A DNA stretch of 64,000 nucleotides, from NCBI GenBank assembly GCA_965205915.1, contig OZ242191.1:1178001-1242000 (forward strand), written 5' to 3'. The stretch is from VXMO01 sp965205915 (GTDB lineage Bacteria; Chloroflexota; Dehalococcoidia; UBA6926). The position numbers and the translations under genes are program-made. Of the stretch, positions 1 through 8,149 are shown piece by piece. Position 1 is the first letter of the stretch, and each line of letters starts with the position of its first letter. The notes beneath the pieces are model-generated. The model saw only the letters and a list, made by a program, of their open reading frames with translations. It was not told the DNA's origin and searched no databases.

Positions 1-101
1 GTATTGGGACGGAGGAGGCGGTGGCGGCGCTATCGGAGGCGCTTGAGGCGGAGGCGGATACGAGCGTTCAAGAAGAGATTGCGTTGGCAAGCCGCAGCTA
101 G
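1..101 (+). CDS. C-terminal end of a HEAT-repeat-like protein (partial)
   Basis: The frame beginning at base 3 stays open to a TAG at 99-101 and gives 32 residues. They start IGTEEAVAALSEALE and continue with an acidic, alanine- and leucine-rich helix. This pattern (Ile-Gly-x-x-x-Ala-Val-x-x-Leu-x-x-x-Leu) is that of a HEAT/PBS-lyase repeat. The gene starts before the window, so its function cannot be judged. Confidence 0.5.
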   Translation, partial: IGTEEAVAALSEALEAEADTSVQEEIALASRS

Positions 102-170
102 CCATTCAGCCGGCTGCGCCGCCTTGCTTGCGTAACGACACTTGTGTAGTTACAGTTATGTAGGTGCATA

Positions 171-467
171 GTGAATGAGTTTGTCATTTGGACGTGGGAT
201 CCGGGCAAGGATGAGGCGAATCGGCGACGGCATGGGATCAGCCTATCGACGGCGGAGATTATCTTCGACGACCCTTTCCTTGTGAGCGAGGAGGACCCCT
301 ATCCGTTCGAAAGCAGATGGAGGACATTCGGTCTAATAGCAGGAGTGCTTACCGTAGTTGTCCATACCTTGCCAGAGCGCGAACCTGAGACCGGATTATT
401 CATTGGACGTCTCATCAGTGCTCGCCGAGCCGACGCACATGAAAGGAGGATATATGAACAAGGATAG
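171..467 (+). CDS. brnT: BrnT-family toxin
   Basis: The 98-residue protein has the BrnT pattern: an N-terminal WDPGKDEANRRRHGIS, then IFDDP, and a C-terminal ISARRADAHERRIYEQ. BrnT is a RelE-fold ribonuclease toxin that blocks translation and is neutralised by BrnA, which also represses the operon. The size matches the family. Its 3' end overlaps the next gene by 14 bases, the usual brnT-brnA arrangement. Family assignment rests on the motifs; activity is inferred. Confidence 0.88.
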   Translation: MNEFVIWTWDPGKDEANRRRHGISLSTAEIIFDDPFLVSEEDPYPFESRWRTFGLIAGVLTVVVHTLPEREPETGLFIGRLISARRADAHERRIYEQG

Positions 468-792
468 GCAACCATTGTCTCGCTTCGTTCGAGAGGAAAT
501 GAAGGCCCTTGCACAGATGTCAGATGACGATATTGACTACAGCGACATCCCGGAGACGACGGACTTCTCCGGAGCACGGCGGGGCATGTTCTACAAGTAC
601 CGCGTCATCAAGAAGCAGGTAACGCTGCGGCTGGATGCGGGCATCCTGGCATGGTTCAAGGCGCAGTCGGATGACGGTCGCGGCTATCAAACGCGGATCA
701 ATGAAGCCCTGCGGGCACACATCCACTACCAGATAGAGAAGGAGCGCGCCAAAGAGCAGGCTCACCTGGACGGCGCAGAGCCCACACCATGA
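454..792 (+). CDS. brnA: BrnA-family antitoxin
   Basis: The 112-residue protein has the BrnA layout: an acidic N-terminal part with YSDIPE and DFSGARRGMFY, then a ribbon-helix-helix-like C-terminus (VTLRLDAGILAWFKAQ, GYQTRINEALRAHI). The ATG at 454 was chosen because AAAGGAGGA at 442-450 sits just before it. An earlier in-frame start would lie inside brnT without such a site. The protein should bind BrnT and repress the operon. Its stop overlaps the start of the macrodomain gene, which suggests co-translation. Confidence 0.87.
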   Translation: MNKDRQPLSRFVREEMKALAQMSDDDIDYSDIPETTDFSGARRGMFYKYRVIKKQVTLRLDAGILAWFKAQSDDGRGYQTRINEALRAHIHYQIEKERAKEQAHLDGAEPTP

Positions 793-1310
793 TCCAGAGC
801 CGCATCGTGATTGAGCAGGGCGACATCACGCGGCAGCGGGTCGACGCTATCGTGAACGCCGCCAACTCATCGTTGCTCGGCGGAGGCGGCGTGGACGGCG
901 CAATCCACCGCGCCGCCGGCGCTGAATTACTGGATGCCTGCAGGAGCCTCGGCGGATGCCCGACAGGGGAGGCGCGCATCACTGAAGGGTTCAATCTGCC
1001 CGCGCGCTGCGTCATTCACGCTGTTGGTCCGGTCTGGGCGGGCGGAGACCGTGGAGAAGATGCCCTGCTTACCAGCGCCTACCATTCGAGCCTTCAACTC
1101 GCGGTTGAACACGGAATCACGAGCATCGCATTCCCCGCCATCAGCACCGGCGCCTATGGCTACCCGCTCGAAAACGCCACCCGAATTGCCGTCGACACTA
1201 TCCTGACGCACCTCTCAACCAACACAACGCCGTACAGAGTAACCTTCGTCTGCTTTGACACCCCAACCACAGCGGTATACCAGCGAATCCTCTCCGAGCT
1301 GCTTGGTTAA
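789..1310 (+). CDS. Macrodomain protein (O-acetyl-ADP-ribose deacetylase-like, YmdB type)
   Basis: This 173-residue single-domain macro protein has the ADP-ribose-binding loops in order: GDIT (about 11-14), VNAANSSLLGGGGVDGAIH (22-40), and the phosphate loop ISTGAYGYP (about 118-126). Such proteins hydrolyse O-acetyl-ADP-ribose or remove mono-ADP-ribose from proteins or nucleic acids. The start forms an ATGA overlap with brnA at 789-792, so it is translationally coupled to the toxin-antitoxin pair. This coupling is unusual and could mean a role in the module, or simple read-through of a housekeeping gene. Confidence 0.92.
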   Translation: MIQSRIVIEQGDITRQRVDAIVNAANSSLLGGGGVDGAIHRAAGAELLDACRSLGGCPTGEARITEGFNLPARCVIHAVGPVWAGGDRGEDALLTSAYHSSLQLAVEHGITSIAFPAISTGAYGYPLENATRIAVDTILTHLSTNTTPYRVTFVCFDTPTTAVYQRILSELLG

Positions 1311-1389
1311 CCAAAAGCGACTTAATGCCAGATCCTCACACTCGCCGGAGTTTAGGATGAACACGCCACAGCCATCATGGCCACCGTCA

Positions 1390-1458
1390 CCATCCGTACA
1401 ACTCCCCGTTCGGCCTGAAGGACGCGTAGCCGAACCAGAATGCGACGTGGCAGGAGAC
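1390..1458 (-). pseudogene. Remnant of the 3' end of a DUF3179 gene
   Basis: On the minus strand this stretch reads VSCHVAFWFGYASFRPNGEL. That nearly repeats the last residues of the intact DUF3179 protein encoded at 2604-4166 (VSGHVAFWFGYASFRPDGEL). At DNA level about 60 bases match 2611-2680 with roughly seven differences. No further homology is visible upstream, so only the 3' end was duplicated or survives. The rest of 1311-1539 holds no gene I can support. Confidence 0.72.
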
Positions 1459-1539
1459 GCGGGGGACGGAGATGGAGGCCGGGAGCTTGGCGGAAGCAAT
1501 AGACGACCACAAGTGACTGGCAGGCCCCGGAGTGATTAG

Positions 1540-2008
1540 CTACACGCCCGGAAGGGGCAGGTTGCCCTCATATAACGGGTGGCGCACCCGTACCGCAGGT
1601 TCACCCTCGAGCCTATCGAAGAAAAGAAACCCTTTATCTGTGGTTTCTACAATAGGTACACCGTACCTGATTGCCGTCGCCAAATGCAGTGCATCCCTCG
1701 GATTGACCCTCCCTTGGCGATGGTAATTCCTTACGACTCCTTGCGTCACCTCTCCGCCGCGCTCGTCAATAGCGGCTACGATCACGTATTCGCGCCCAAA
1801 GAACTCACGTATCCTTTGTTCTGCCCGCTCATCAGTGAAACCGTCAAGATACGCCACTTCTGCTATAGCCAAAGTCGAAACAACAATCTCAAGATTCCCT
1901 TGTGTGCCTTGCCCAAGCATTTCCTGCCATGGCCTCCATGTGTTCGTCACGTCCGCCAAGGTAATCGAGGACTTTGTTGGAATCCCAGAGGCGTCTTGGG
2001 GATGGCAT
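1540..2008 (-). pseudogene. PIN-domain (VapC-like) toxin, frameshifted
   Basis: Downstream of about base 1930 the frame encodes the bulk of a PIN domain: VVSTLAIAEVAYLDG, NPRDALHLATAIRYG and VETTDKGFLFFDRL. The missing first strand is found in another frame from ATG 2006-2008: MPSPRRLWDSNKVLDYLGG. The intact homologue at 41757-42221 has the same order in one frame (IRVWDSSVIIAYLG, VSSLATVEVAYIGG, DATHLATA, ETMDTGLLRLD). One indel at about 1915-1930 therefore breaks the gene. It starts two bases after the upstream antitoxin-like gene stops. A sequencing error is the alternative explanation. Confidence 0.72.
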
Positions 2009-2010
2009 CT

Positions 2011-2541
2011 CTAACTTTCCCTGCGCTCCCACGCAGATCGGAATGCTGCCGCAGCCCCCATCTCCCTGATGCCCGCGTCCGGGATCGATCCGAATGCAGC
2101 GGTGGGAAGACGGTCGTCGTAGGTTGCATTTTCTATCGAGATGACGTCCGCTATCGCGCGTGGTGTCCCGTTTGCGAAGTAGGAAACGTTGCCGCTAATC
2201 ATGACTCGCTTGTCTACAAGAGATTTCACCTCGTCGATGTCGTGCCTCGCAAAGCGAAAACGCACAGGAGCGCCACTTACTCTGTCCCACACAGTCCCTA
2301 GTGGGCTATGGTGAATATTGATTGCCTCCAGCCGTCCCTGAATCGAACCAAGATTAGAGTAACCCACACGGAGTATTTGCTTGGCATTTTCCACTGTACG
2401 CTTAGTTATCTGCGTGACATGCTCTCTGTCTACAGCGACATCATGGGTTGAACGCAAAGGCAAGAGAATGTGCCATTGCGTCCCCCTTCTCCGTTCAGTA
2501 AGTCTGTCGTGCCCGCAGATCAAATCCAGTATGGACGACAC
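2011..2541 (-). CDS. Putative antitoxin, OB-fold-like, partner of a PIN toxin
   Basis: The protein has 176 residues. Residues from about 63 on align with the 129-residue protein at 41371-41760: LGSIQGRLEAI with LGSLEGELVSV, VDKRVMISGNVSYFANGTPRAI with LSKRVRVSGEVCYSADGVPSMI, and a shared end (IREMGAAAAFR with VQRIGAAAFLR). The strand-rich V-x-V-x-G-x-V-x-Y pattern suggests an OB-like barrel. It carries an extra N-terminal segment of about 60 residues. The position immediately before a PIN gene, seen at both loci, implies an antitoxin. I know no characterised family for it. Confidence 0.6.
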   Translation of the reverse strand: MSSILDLICGHDRLTERRRGTQWHILLPLRSTHDVAVDREHVTQITKRTVENAKQILRVGYSNLGSIQGRLEAINIHHSPLGTVWDRVSGAPVRFRFARHDIDEVKSLVDKRVMISGNVSYFANGTPRAIADVISIENATYDDRLPTAAFGSIPDAGIREMGAAAAFRSAWERRES

Positions 2542-2603
2542 TCAACCTTATGTTCGCACAACTGAAGAAGATGTCAGTACCGTGAAGTGCGAATCGCCTG
2601 CCC

Positions 2604-4166
2604 TCATCCCCCCGTATACAACTCCCCGTCCGGCCTGAACGAGGCGTAGCCGAACCAGAAGGCTACGTGGCCGGAGACTCGCAACGCGAGTTCACCGCTT
2701 GGTCCGCTCAAACCATCGGGCGTCACTCGCCACGCTTGGCCCTGTTCATCGATGAGGCCGCCGTCTGCGGCAAGCGTGTAGGTTCGGTTCTCGCGCAAGA
2801 ACGCTTGCACACCCCCGCCTGCGTCCGTGACCAGGACGACAGGGACATCGCTAACAGCGTCGTTGATGACGGCCGATTCACCGAGAAGTTCCAGCGGATA
2901 GGCCTTGCTTTCGCCGCCGTCCAGCACCGCTACAAACACCTGCGACTTTGGCAGTAGACGTCCGTCATTGGCGCCGGAGCCGTTGGGGAACATCAGGCTG
3001 GGGCTGGAGAAGTAGTCAAAGTACGCCGCGCCGGGAGTTCCAGGCTTCTCATAGGGGCGATCATGACCCGTGTTGAGAGAGAGGACCGTGGTGCTTGGAT
3101 GTTGCCTGTTCCACTCACCCCACGTTGTCAGCATGACGGGGAGGATCGGCAGCTCGATGTTCTCGCCAACCAACTCGCCGACGACGGGTCGGCCTGTGAA
3201 TTGGTTCCACAGGCTGTTAGTGTCGCTGTCATACATGAGCTTGTTTGAGCGATAGAGTAGCCCCGACGATCCGAACCTGTACGGCTCCTGACCATCGCCC
3301 CGCCGCGTGTCGAAGAGGATGCCGGAGCCGCATAGCGTGCAATAGGCTAGCGCAAACGGCTGGCCGCCGACCACATCGTTCGTCATCTCATGCCAGTTCA
3401 TAATTCGCAGCGGGTATGCGCGGGCCTCTCCGTTGAGGAACACACCGAATACCTGCTCGTCATGGTCCAGATACCGTGCGTTATGCGCCGCGACAACTTC
3501 GGGGTTATCGAGCGAGGGGATACCATCGAATGCGGCCACGCCGCCCCACGCAATCTCCTCCAGGCGAATAGCGTGCGGAGCGCCGTTCTCCGGGAAAAAC
3601 TCCCTGAATCGCGGATCAACGGTGCTTAGCAGCTCTCCCTTCCACCAGAAATACGCAGCGGGCGGTTCGAGCTCAGGATGTGCCTCCAGCCACGTTAGCC
3701 ATTCGAACCAGTCCGTCCCGATTGTTCTCTGGCCGGTCAAATCCTGGAGCGCATCACCGATATGCCGCCGATATATTGCCCCGTAAGGCGGGATGGCAAG
3801 CATGTCGACCAAGAACGCCGCGTTGTTCGGATCAGCAGTCAGCCGGATCTGTTCAAGCCCAGGGGCGATGAACGCATCCAGGCCGGGATCAGCATTTACA
3901 TCCGGCCGCTCGTACAAGACGAGGTTCAAGGCCTCCATGAGTTCGACTGTGTTGAGTGGCCGCGCCTCGCGTGGCCTGATGGGCGCTCGCGTTGGAACAG
4001 CAGTTGACGATGCCACCGCGGACGGCGAGGACACCGAGAATGGCACTTCTCCGGGCGCCTGCCCAGGAGTGGTGGGAATGGGAGTAACACGCTCGCCGCA
4101 CGCGCCTGCCAGGACGGTGACGGCAATCAGTAGCAGCGCTGCCGATCCGGAAAGGAAACGCGTCAT
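2604..4166 (-). CDS. DUF3179 domain lipoprotein
   Basis: From ATG 4166 the protein has 520 residues. It starts MTRFLSGSAALLLIAV and reaches a lipobox ending LAGAC, so it is predicted to be exported and lipid-anchored. A proline- and threonine-rich linker follows. The DUF3179 core includes the signature AYCTLCGSGILFDTR with paired cysteines. The function of DUF3179 is unknown; such proteins occur widely in Chloroflexota and archaea. An upstream in-frame start at 4229 would put 21 charged residues before the signal peptide and is rejected. A partial copy of the 3' end lies at 1390-1458. Confidence 0.85.
   Translation of the reverse strand: MTRFLSGSAALLLIAVTVLAGACGERVTPIPTTPGQAPGEVPFSVSSPSAVASSTAVPTRAPIRPREARPLNTVELMEALNLVLYERPDVNADPGLDAFIAPGLEQIRLTADPNNAAFLVDMLAIPPYGAIYRRHIGDALQDLTGQRTIGTDWFEWLTWLEAHPELEPPAAYFWWKGELLSTVDPRFREFFPENGAPHAIRLEEIAWGGVAAFDGIPSLDNPEVVAAHNARYLDHDEQVFGVFLNGEARAYPLRIMNWHEMTNDVVGGQPFALAYCTLCGSGILFDTRRGDGQEPYRFGSSGLLYRSNKLMYDSDTNSLWNQFTGRPVVGELVGENIELPILPVMLTTWGEWNRQHPSTTVLSLNTGHDRPYEKPGTPGAAYFDYFSSPSLMFPNGSGANDGRLLPKSQVFVAVLDGGESKAYPLELLGESAVINDAVSDVPVVLVTDAGGGVQAFLRENRTYTLAADGGLIDEQGQAWRVTPDGLSGPSGELALRVSGHVAFWFGYASFRPDGELYTGG
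2611..2680. repeat. Direct repeat, second copy of the segment at 1391-1460
   Basis: About 70 bases inside the 3' end of the DUF3179 gene recur in the same orientation at 1391-1460 with close to 88 percent identity over the best 60 bases. The two copies bracket the decayed PIN/OB-like module, about 1.2 kb apart. The layout resembles a gene-end duplication created by an inserted cassette, but no integrase or terminal inverted repeats are seen. Confidence 0.65.
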
Positions 4167-4267
4167 GCCGAGGCCCCCTTGCCTTGACCGTCTTCTCTCT
4201 GCGCGGGTATCATCTAGCTTGAAATCCATAGTTGTTTGGCACTCTAAATCCGGCGAGGTCTGCGCGA

Positions 4268-4519
4268 GTGAATCTTCTCTACACTGTCTATGTGTTCTTC
4301 ATTGTTGGCCTGGAGGCCAAGCTACGGCTTCTTACCGTCGACGTTAGCCTCCTTGTGGGCACAATGCTTGCTACCATTCTAATCCGACATTACATGTACA
4401 GTTCTCTCCAGGCGGGGGCGGATGTCGTTACAGGCTTCCTGATCGGATTCACTGTAGTCGTTTTGTTCAACTCAATCGTGTACATTGGATCGCTGGCCGC
4501 TCCGGAAACCGAATCGTAG
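4268..4519 (+). CDS. Small membrane protein of unknown function
   Basis: From GTG 4268 the product has 83 residues with about three hydrophobic segments (LLYTVYVFFIVGLEA, VSLLVGTMLATILI, FLIGFTVVVLFNSIVYIG). GGCGAGG precedes the GTG at a usable distance; the TTG at 4232 has no such site. It is divergent from the DUF3179 gene. I recognise no family. Confidence 0.5.
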   Translation: MNLLYTVYVFFIVGLEAKLRLLTVDVSLLVGTMLATILIRHYMYSSLQAGADVVTGFLIGFTVVVLFNSIVYIGSLAAPETES

Positions 4520-4605
4520 CCGGGCAACGTTGTCGATCGCACTCTGCTGCGGGAAACGAGACACAGGCACGCGCATCGTAACATCGGACCCCCGGGGGTG
4601 AGGCC

Positions 4606-6015
4606 TTGAACACAGCGGCACGACCGGGCGGCGCAATGTCAGCTCGAGGCGCGACGAATAGTTCCGGCCTGAGTCTCGCTCTCTTCACTGCCCTCTATGA
4701 GCTGACCATGGCCCAGGCCTGGTGGCAGAGCGGCAACGCGAAAAACGCCACGTTCAGCCTCTTTATCAGGAGGTTCCCGCCGAATCGGTCTTACTTTGTC
4801 CTTGCTGGTGTGCATGACATCCTGGACTACCTGACCGATTTTCGATTCACTGAGGCGGATATCGCCTATCTCGGCTCCCTGGGCCGGTTTGACGGTGGTT
4901 TCCTGGAGTTCCTTTCAGGGTTGCGCTTCACCGGTGACGTTCGGGCCATGCGGGAAGGCGACATTTTCTTTGCCGGCGAGCCCGTGATGGAGATCACCGG
5001 CCCCGTCATCGAGTGCCAGATACTCGAAAACTATGTGATCAATCGCGTCAGCCTGCAGACGATGCTGGCGACAAAGGCGGCGCGCGCGATGTACGCGGCG
5101 CGGGGGCGGCCCGTGACCTACTACGGCTCCCGCCGCGCCCCCGGTATCGATGCCGCCGGACAGATGGCGCGCGTCGGATCCATGACGGGCTTTGCCGGCA
5201 CGGGGAATGTCCTGGCCGCCGCGCAGCACGGACTCACCCCCATGGGCACGATGGCGCACTCATTCGTCGGCTCGTTTCCCACGGAGCTTGATGCTTTTCG
5301 CGCATTTGCCCGCTCATTCCCGGACGCATCCACGTTCCTCATCGATACCTATGACCCCATCGAGGGGGCGCGCAACGCCATCACCGTCGCGCTGGAGATG
5401 AAGGACGCCGGGCATCGGCTTGGAGCGGTGCGGCTGGACAGCGGTGATCTGCTGAACCTGTCACGCCGCGTGCGCGCCATGTTGGACGGGGCCGGGCTGC
5501 AAGACGTGGATATCGTCGCAAGCGGAGAACTGGACGAGTTCGTGATCGCCGGGTTGCTGGACGCAGGCGCGCCGATAGCCGGCTTTGGGGTCGGAACGCG
5601 CATTGGGTCATCGGCTGACGCGCCGTGGACGGACTCGGTGTACAAGCTGGTGGAGTACGCAGGCGAGCCGGTCCTCAAGCTGAGCGTCGGCAAGGAGACG
5701 CTTCCGGGCCGCAAGCAGATTTATCGATACGCCGATGCGGACGGCAACTTTGAGCGTGACGTAATCGCCATCGCCGATGAGCCGGAGTCCGAGGGGGCCA
5801 CGCCGCTCCTGCAGGACGTTATGACAGACGGCGGGACACTGCGTCCTCACCCAACTTTGGCAGAATCGCGGACACTCTTCCGCCAGGGATTCGCTGCCCT
5901 GCCGGAAGAGGTCAAGGCACTGACCGGCGCCGCGACGTACCCGGTCGCGCTCTCATCCACCCTGGCGGCGCTACAAACCCGCATGACGGAGGCGGCGCAT
6001 CCGGGACCGGGGTAG
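4606..6015 (+). CDS. pncB: Nicotinate phosphoribosyltransferase
   Basis: The 469-residue protein (if read from TTG 4606) carries nicotinate phosphoribosyltransferase features: the N-terminal LYELTMAQAWW, FSLFIRRFPPNRSYFVLAG, TYYGSRRAPG around the catalytic region, the phosphoribosyl-binding VRLDSGDLL, and GFGVGTRIG. It makes nicotinate mononucleotide from nicotinate and PRPP with ATP, the first step of NAD salvage. The start is uncertain: TTG 4606 follows GGGGGTGAGG closely, while ATG 4636 has a weaker site. The length is typical. Confidence 0.93.
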   Translation: MNTAARPGGAMSARGATNSSGLSLALFTALYELTMAQAWWQSGNAKNATFSLFIRRFPPNRSYFVLAGVHDILDYLTDFRFTEADIAYLGSLGRFDGGFLEFLSGLRFTGDVRAMREGDIFFAGEPVMEITGPVIECQILENYVINRVSLQTMLATKAARAMYAARGRPVTYYGSRRAPGIDAAGQMARVGSMTGFAGTGNVLAAAQHGLTPMGTMAHSFVGSFPTELDAFRAFARSFPDASTFLIDTYDPIEGARNAITVALEMKDAGHRLGAVRLDSGDLLNLSRRVRAMLDGAGLQDVDIVASGELDEFVIAGLLDAGAPIAGFGVGTRIGSSADAPWTDSVYKLVEYAGEPVLKLSVGKETLPGRKQIYRYADADGNFERDVIAIADEPESEGATPLLQDVMTDGGTLRPHPTLAESRTLFRQGFAALPEEVKALTGAATYPVALSSTLAALQTRMTEAAHPGPG

Positions 6016-6056
6016 GTAGGCGATCCCGCTAACCTGCCAACGACCAAGACAAGACC

Positions 6057-6800
6057 TTGCAGCCTTCACATACGTCTGCCTGTCCATCGTGCGGACACGA
6101 GAACGAGCACGAGTGGCTCTTCTGTGCCTCATGTGGGACATCACTCCGAGCCATATGTCCGGCCTGCCAACACGGGAATCAATCCGATGCCGCGTTCTGC
6201 GTGATGTGCGGTACGCCACTTGGCGAGAGCCCACAGGCGACTGTAGAACCAACCGAGCCCGCAGGCCCGCTTATCCCTGCATATGAACGCGAGGGTGCTG
6301 ACCTCACTACGCCCAACCCCTCACCACTCAGAAATACTGAACCGACCCCGCGCAATCCTGCGGGTCCTATTGTCCCGGCATATGTGCAGGAAGGCGCTGA
6401 TCTCACTTCGTCCGAGTCGCAGCACCGAGGCAACAGAGAACCCAACACGCCTCGAGATAGGCACATGCCACTCAATGACCTCGCTCACCAGAGGCAGTTG
6501 CCTATTAGTCAGACTTGCCCGCGCTGCCAATTCCGTAACGATGCCATGGCCCAGTTCTGCGTCAACTGCGGCCTGCCGCTCAATGAAAAGGCTGAATTCG
6601 GTCCTTCGAGAAATCCAATATTGTTGAGGCTAATGCGTTTGGTTTTGATTTTCGTAGGTTTGGCAGTGGCAATGGCTTCCCTATACTTGCGGTTTTTCAC
6701 GTCGACTGACGTGCCCGGGCTTACAATTCTGACATTGTTGTTGGTGGGCGCAGTCATAGGATTGGGAAGAATGATTGCTAAACGCGAGCGGAAATCCTAA
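6057..6800 (+). CDS. Zinc-ribbon protein with C-terminal membrane anchor
   Basis: The 247-residue protein has two N-terminal zinc ribbons (CPSCGHEN..FCASCG and CPACQHGN..FCVMCG), a disordered proline-rich linker, a third ribbon (CPRCQFRN..FCVNCG) at about 160-180, and two hydrophobic segments near the C-terminus. The linker contains a duplicated motif, PAGPLIPAYEREGADLT and PAGPIVPAYVQEGADLT. The TTG start lacks a clear ribosome-binding site. Role unknown; the next gene also ends in zinc ribbons, so the two may work together. Confidence 0.72.
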   Translation: MQPSHTSACPSCGHENEHEWLFCASCGTSLRAICPACQHGNQSDAAFCVMCGTPLGESPQATVEPTEPAGPLIPAYEREGADLTTPNPSPLRNTEPTPRNPAGPIVPAYVQEGADLTSSESQHRGNREPNTPRDRHMPLNDLAHQRQLPISQTCPRCQFRNDAMAQFCVNCGLPLNEKAEFGPSRNPILLRLMRLVLIFVGLAVAMASLYLRFFTSTDVPGLTILTLLLVGAVIGLGRMIAKRERKS

Positions 6801-6854
6801 GTACGGACTAGTGGCAACTGCATTGGGTGCCCTAAAGAGAAACTGACGGCCCCC

Positions 6855-7709
6855 ATGGCCTGGCTTGCGTTTCCGTTTCTGGCCGTTGCGCCTGGCCTGT
6901 TCTGGCTCTGGTTCTACACACGACTGGATCGATACCACCCCGCACCACGCCGGCTCATCGCGTGGAGCTTTGTTCTCGGGATGTTCTCGGTCATCCCGGC
7001 CGGAATTCTCGAGTTCTTAATCATCCCCGATGGCGCGCTGAACCGAGGCGTTTCAATCGCCGTCATAAGCCTCGTCATGTTGGGCGTTGTGGGGCCGGTG
7101 GAGGAGACCTGCAAGTTCCTCGCGGTAAGGCTACGGGCGTATCGTTCCCCCTATTTCGAGGAGCCGATGGACGGTCTCGTCCACGCGGCCGCGGCCAGCC
7201 TCGGATTCGCCTCACTGGAGAACCTCTTGTACATCTTGGACTACGGCCCGGAGGTCATGATTATCCGCGCTCCACTATCGACACTCGGCCATCTCATCTT
7301 CGGCAGCCTGTGGGGCTATGCGCTGGGCCTGAGGCATGAGGGCGGCGATGCGCGACTCGTCTGGCGCGGACTCGGCCTCGCAGCCCTGTTGCACGGCTTG
7401 TTCAATGTGGCAGTCTCCCTACCACTTGGTCTCCTGTGGGGGGCAATAATCGTTCTTGTCGGGGCGACCCGCGCTTACCGCGAGTTCAAGCGTACTCAGA
7501 GCGCGTCGCCGTTCCGCTATCGGCGCAACGTCCCGCTGGTCGTCTGCGCTAACTGTGACACTCCCACGCGCGTATCTAACCGTTACTGCAACGCGTGCGG
7601 AGTTGGTGTGGCGGTAACAGAGCTCTCGACATTGATCTGTGGGAACTGCCGTCGCGCCGCCCCACCGTCCACGTACTGCGGTGGATGCGGCGACCGGTTG
7701 TTGTCTTGA
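6855..7709 (+). CDS. PrsW-family intramembrane protease with C-terminal zinc ribbons
   Basis: The 284-residue protein has about seven hydrophobic segments and the PrsW/CPBP-like catalytic motifs: GPVEETCK with E83-E84, a conserved HAAAASLGFASLEN (H110, E122-N123), and ALLHGLFN with H180. PrsW-type proteases cut membrane-bound substrates such as anti-sigma factors. After the membrane part come two treble CxxC pairs, CANC (231) with CNAC (245) and CGNC (262) with CGGC (275), a fused double zinc ribbon. It follows another zinc-ribbon membrane protein, a likely partner or substrate by inference. Confidence 0.82.
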   Translation: MAWLAFPFLAVAPGLFWLWFYTRLDRYHPAPRRLIAWSFVLGMFSVIPAGILEFLIIPDGALNRGVSIAVISLVMLGVVGPVEETCKFLAVRLRAYRSPYFEEPMDGLVHAAAASLGFASLENLLYILDYGPEVMIIRAPLSTLGHLIFGSLWGYALGLRHEGGDARLVWRGLGLAALLHGLFNVAVSLPLGLLWGAIIVLVGATRAYREFKRTQSASPFRYRRNVPLVVCANCDTPTRVSNRYCNACGVGVAVTELSTLICGNCRRAAPPSTYCGGCGDRLLS

Positions 7710-7763
7710 GCGTGGCTCCTTGGGCGTACACTAGATTGGATTGGGAAAGCGCAGGAGTAGTAG

Positions 7764-8123
7764 ATGGGTACGTTCAAGGTAGGGTTTCGGGTAGAGGGTC
7801 TCCAGGGTGGGGACGCACGAGAGTTTGTGGGTCTTGTAGACACGGGATCCACGTATTCCGGGGTTCCGGGGTCAAGCCTCCATGAGATGGGAATCGAACC
7901 TACTGACGGCGACGATTTTGAGTTGGCGGATGGCCGTGTCATCTGGCAAGACATTGCTGACGCGAGGATTCTTATCGATGGGCGCTCAACGCCAACAAAG
8001 ATAGTCTATGGTCCGGAAGACATCCAGCCGATTCTGGGCGCCTATGCGCTGGAAGGGCTGCGCCTTGTCGTCGATTCTTTTGGTCGTCGCTTAATTCACG
8101 CCAGCCGACTACGGCTCCGCTGA
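7764..8123 (+). CDS. Retropepsin-like (clan AA) aspartic protease
   Basis: The 119-residue single-lobe protein has the aspartic-protease motif VDTGSTYSGVP near residues 26-36, a flap-like strand region (FELADGRVIWQDIADARI), and the second hydrophobic-glycine signature PILGAYALEGLRLVVD. Such proteins act as homodimers, each giving one catalytic Asp. AGGAG lies before the ATG. There is no signal peptide, so it should be cytoplasmic. It follows the PrsW-like protease closely and may belong to the same transcription unit. Confidence 0.75.
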   Translation: MGTFKVGFRVEGLQGGDAREFVGLVDTGSTYSGVPGSSLHEMGIEPTDGDDFELADGRVIWQDIADARILIDGRSTPTKIVYGPEDIQPILGAYALEGLRLVVDSFGRRLIHASRLRLR

Positions 8124-8149
8124 CCGCTACCTGATCTGCCCCCGCTCGC

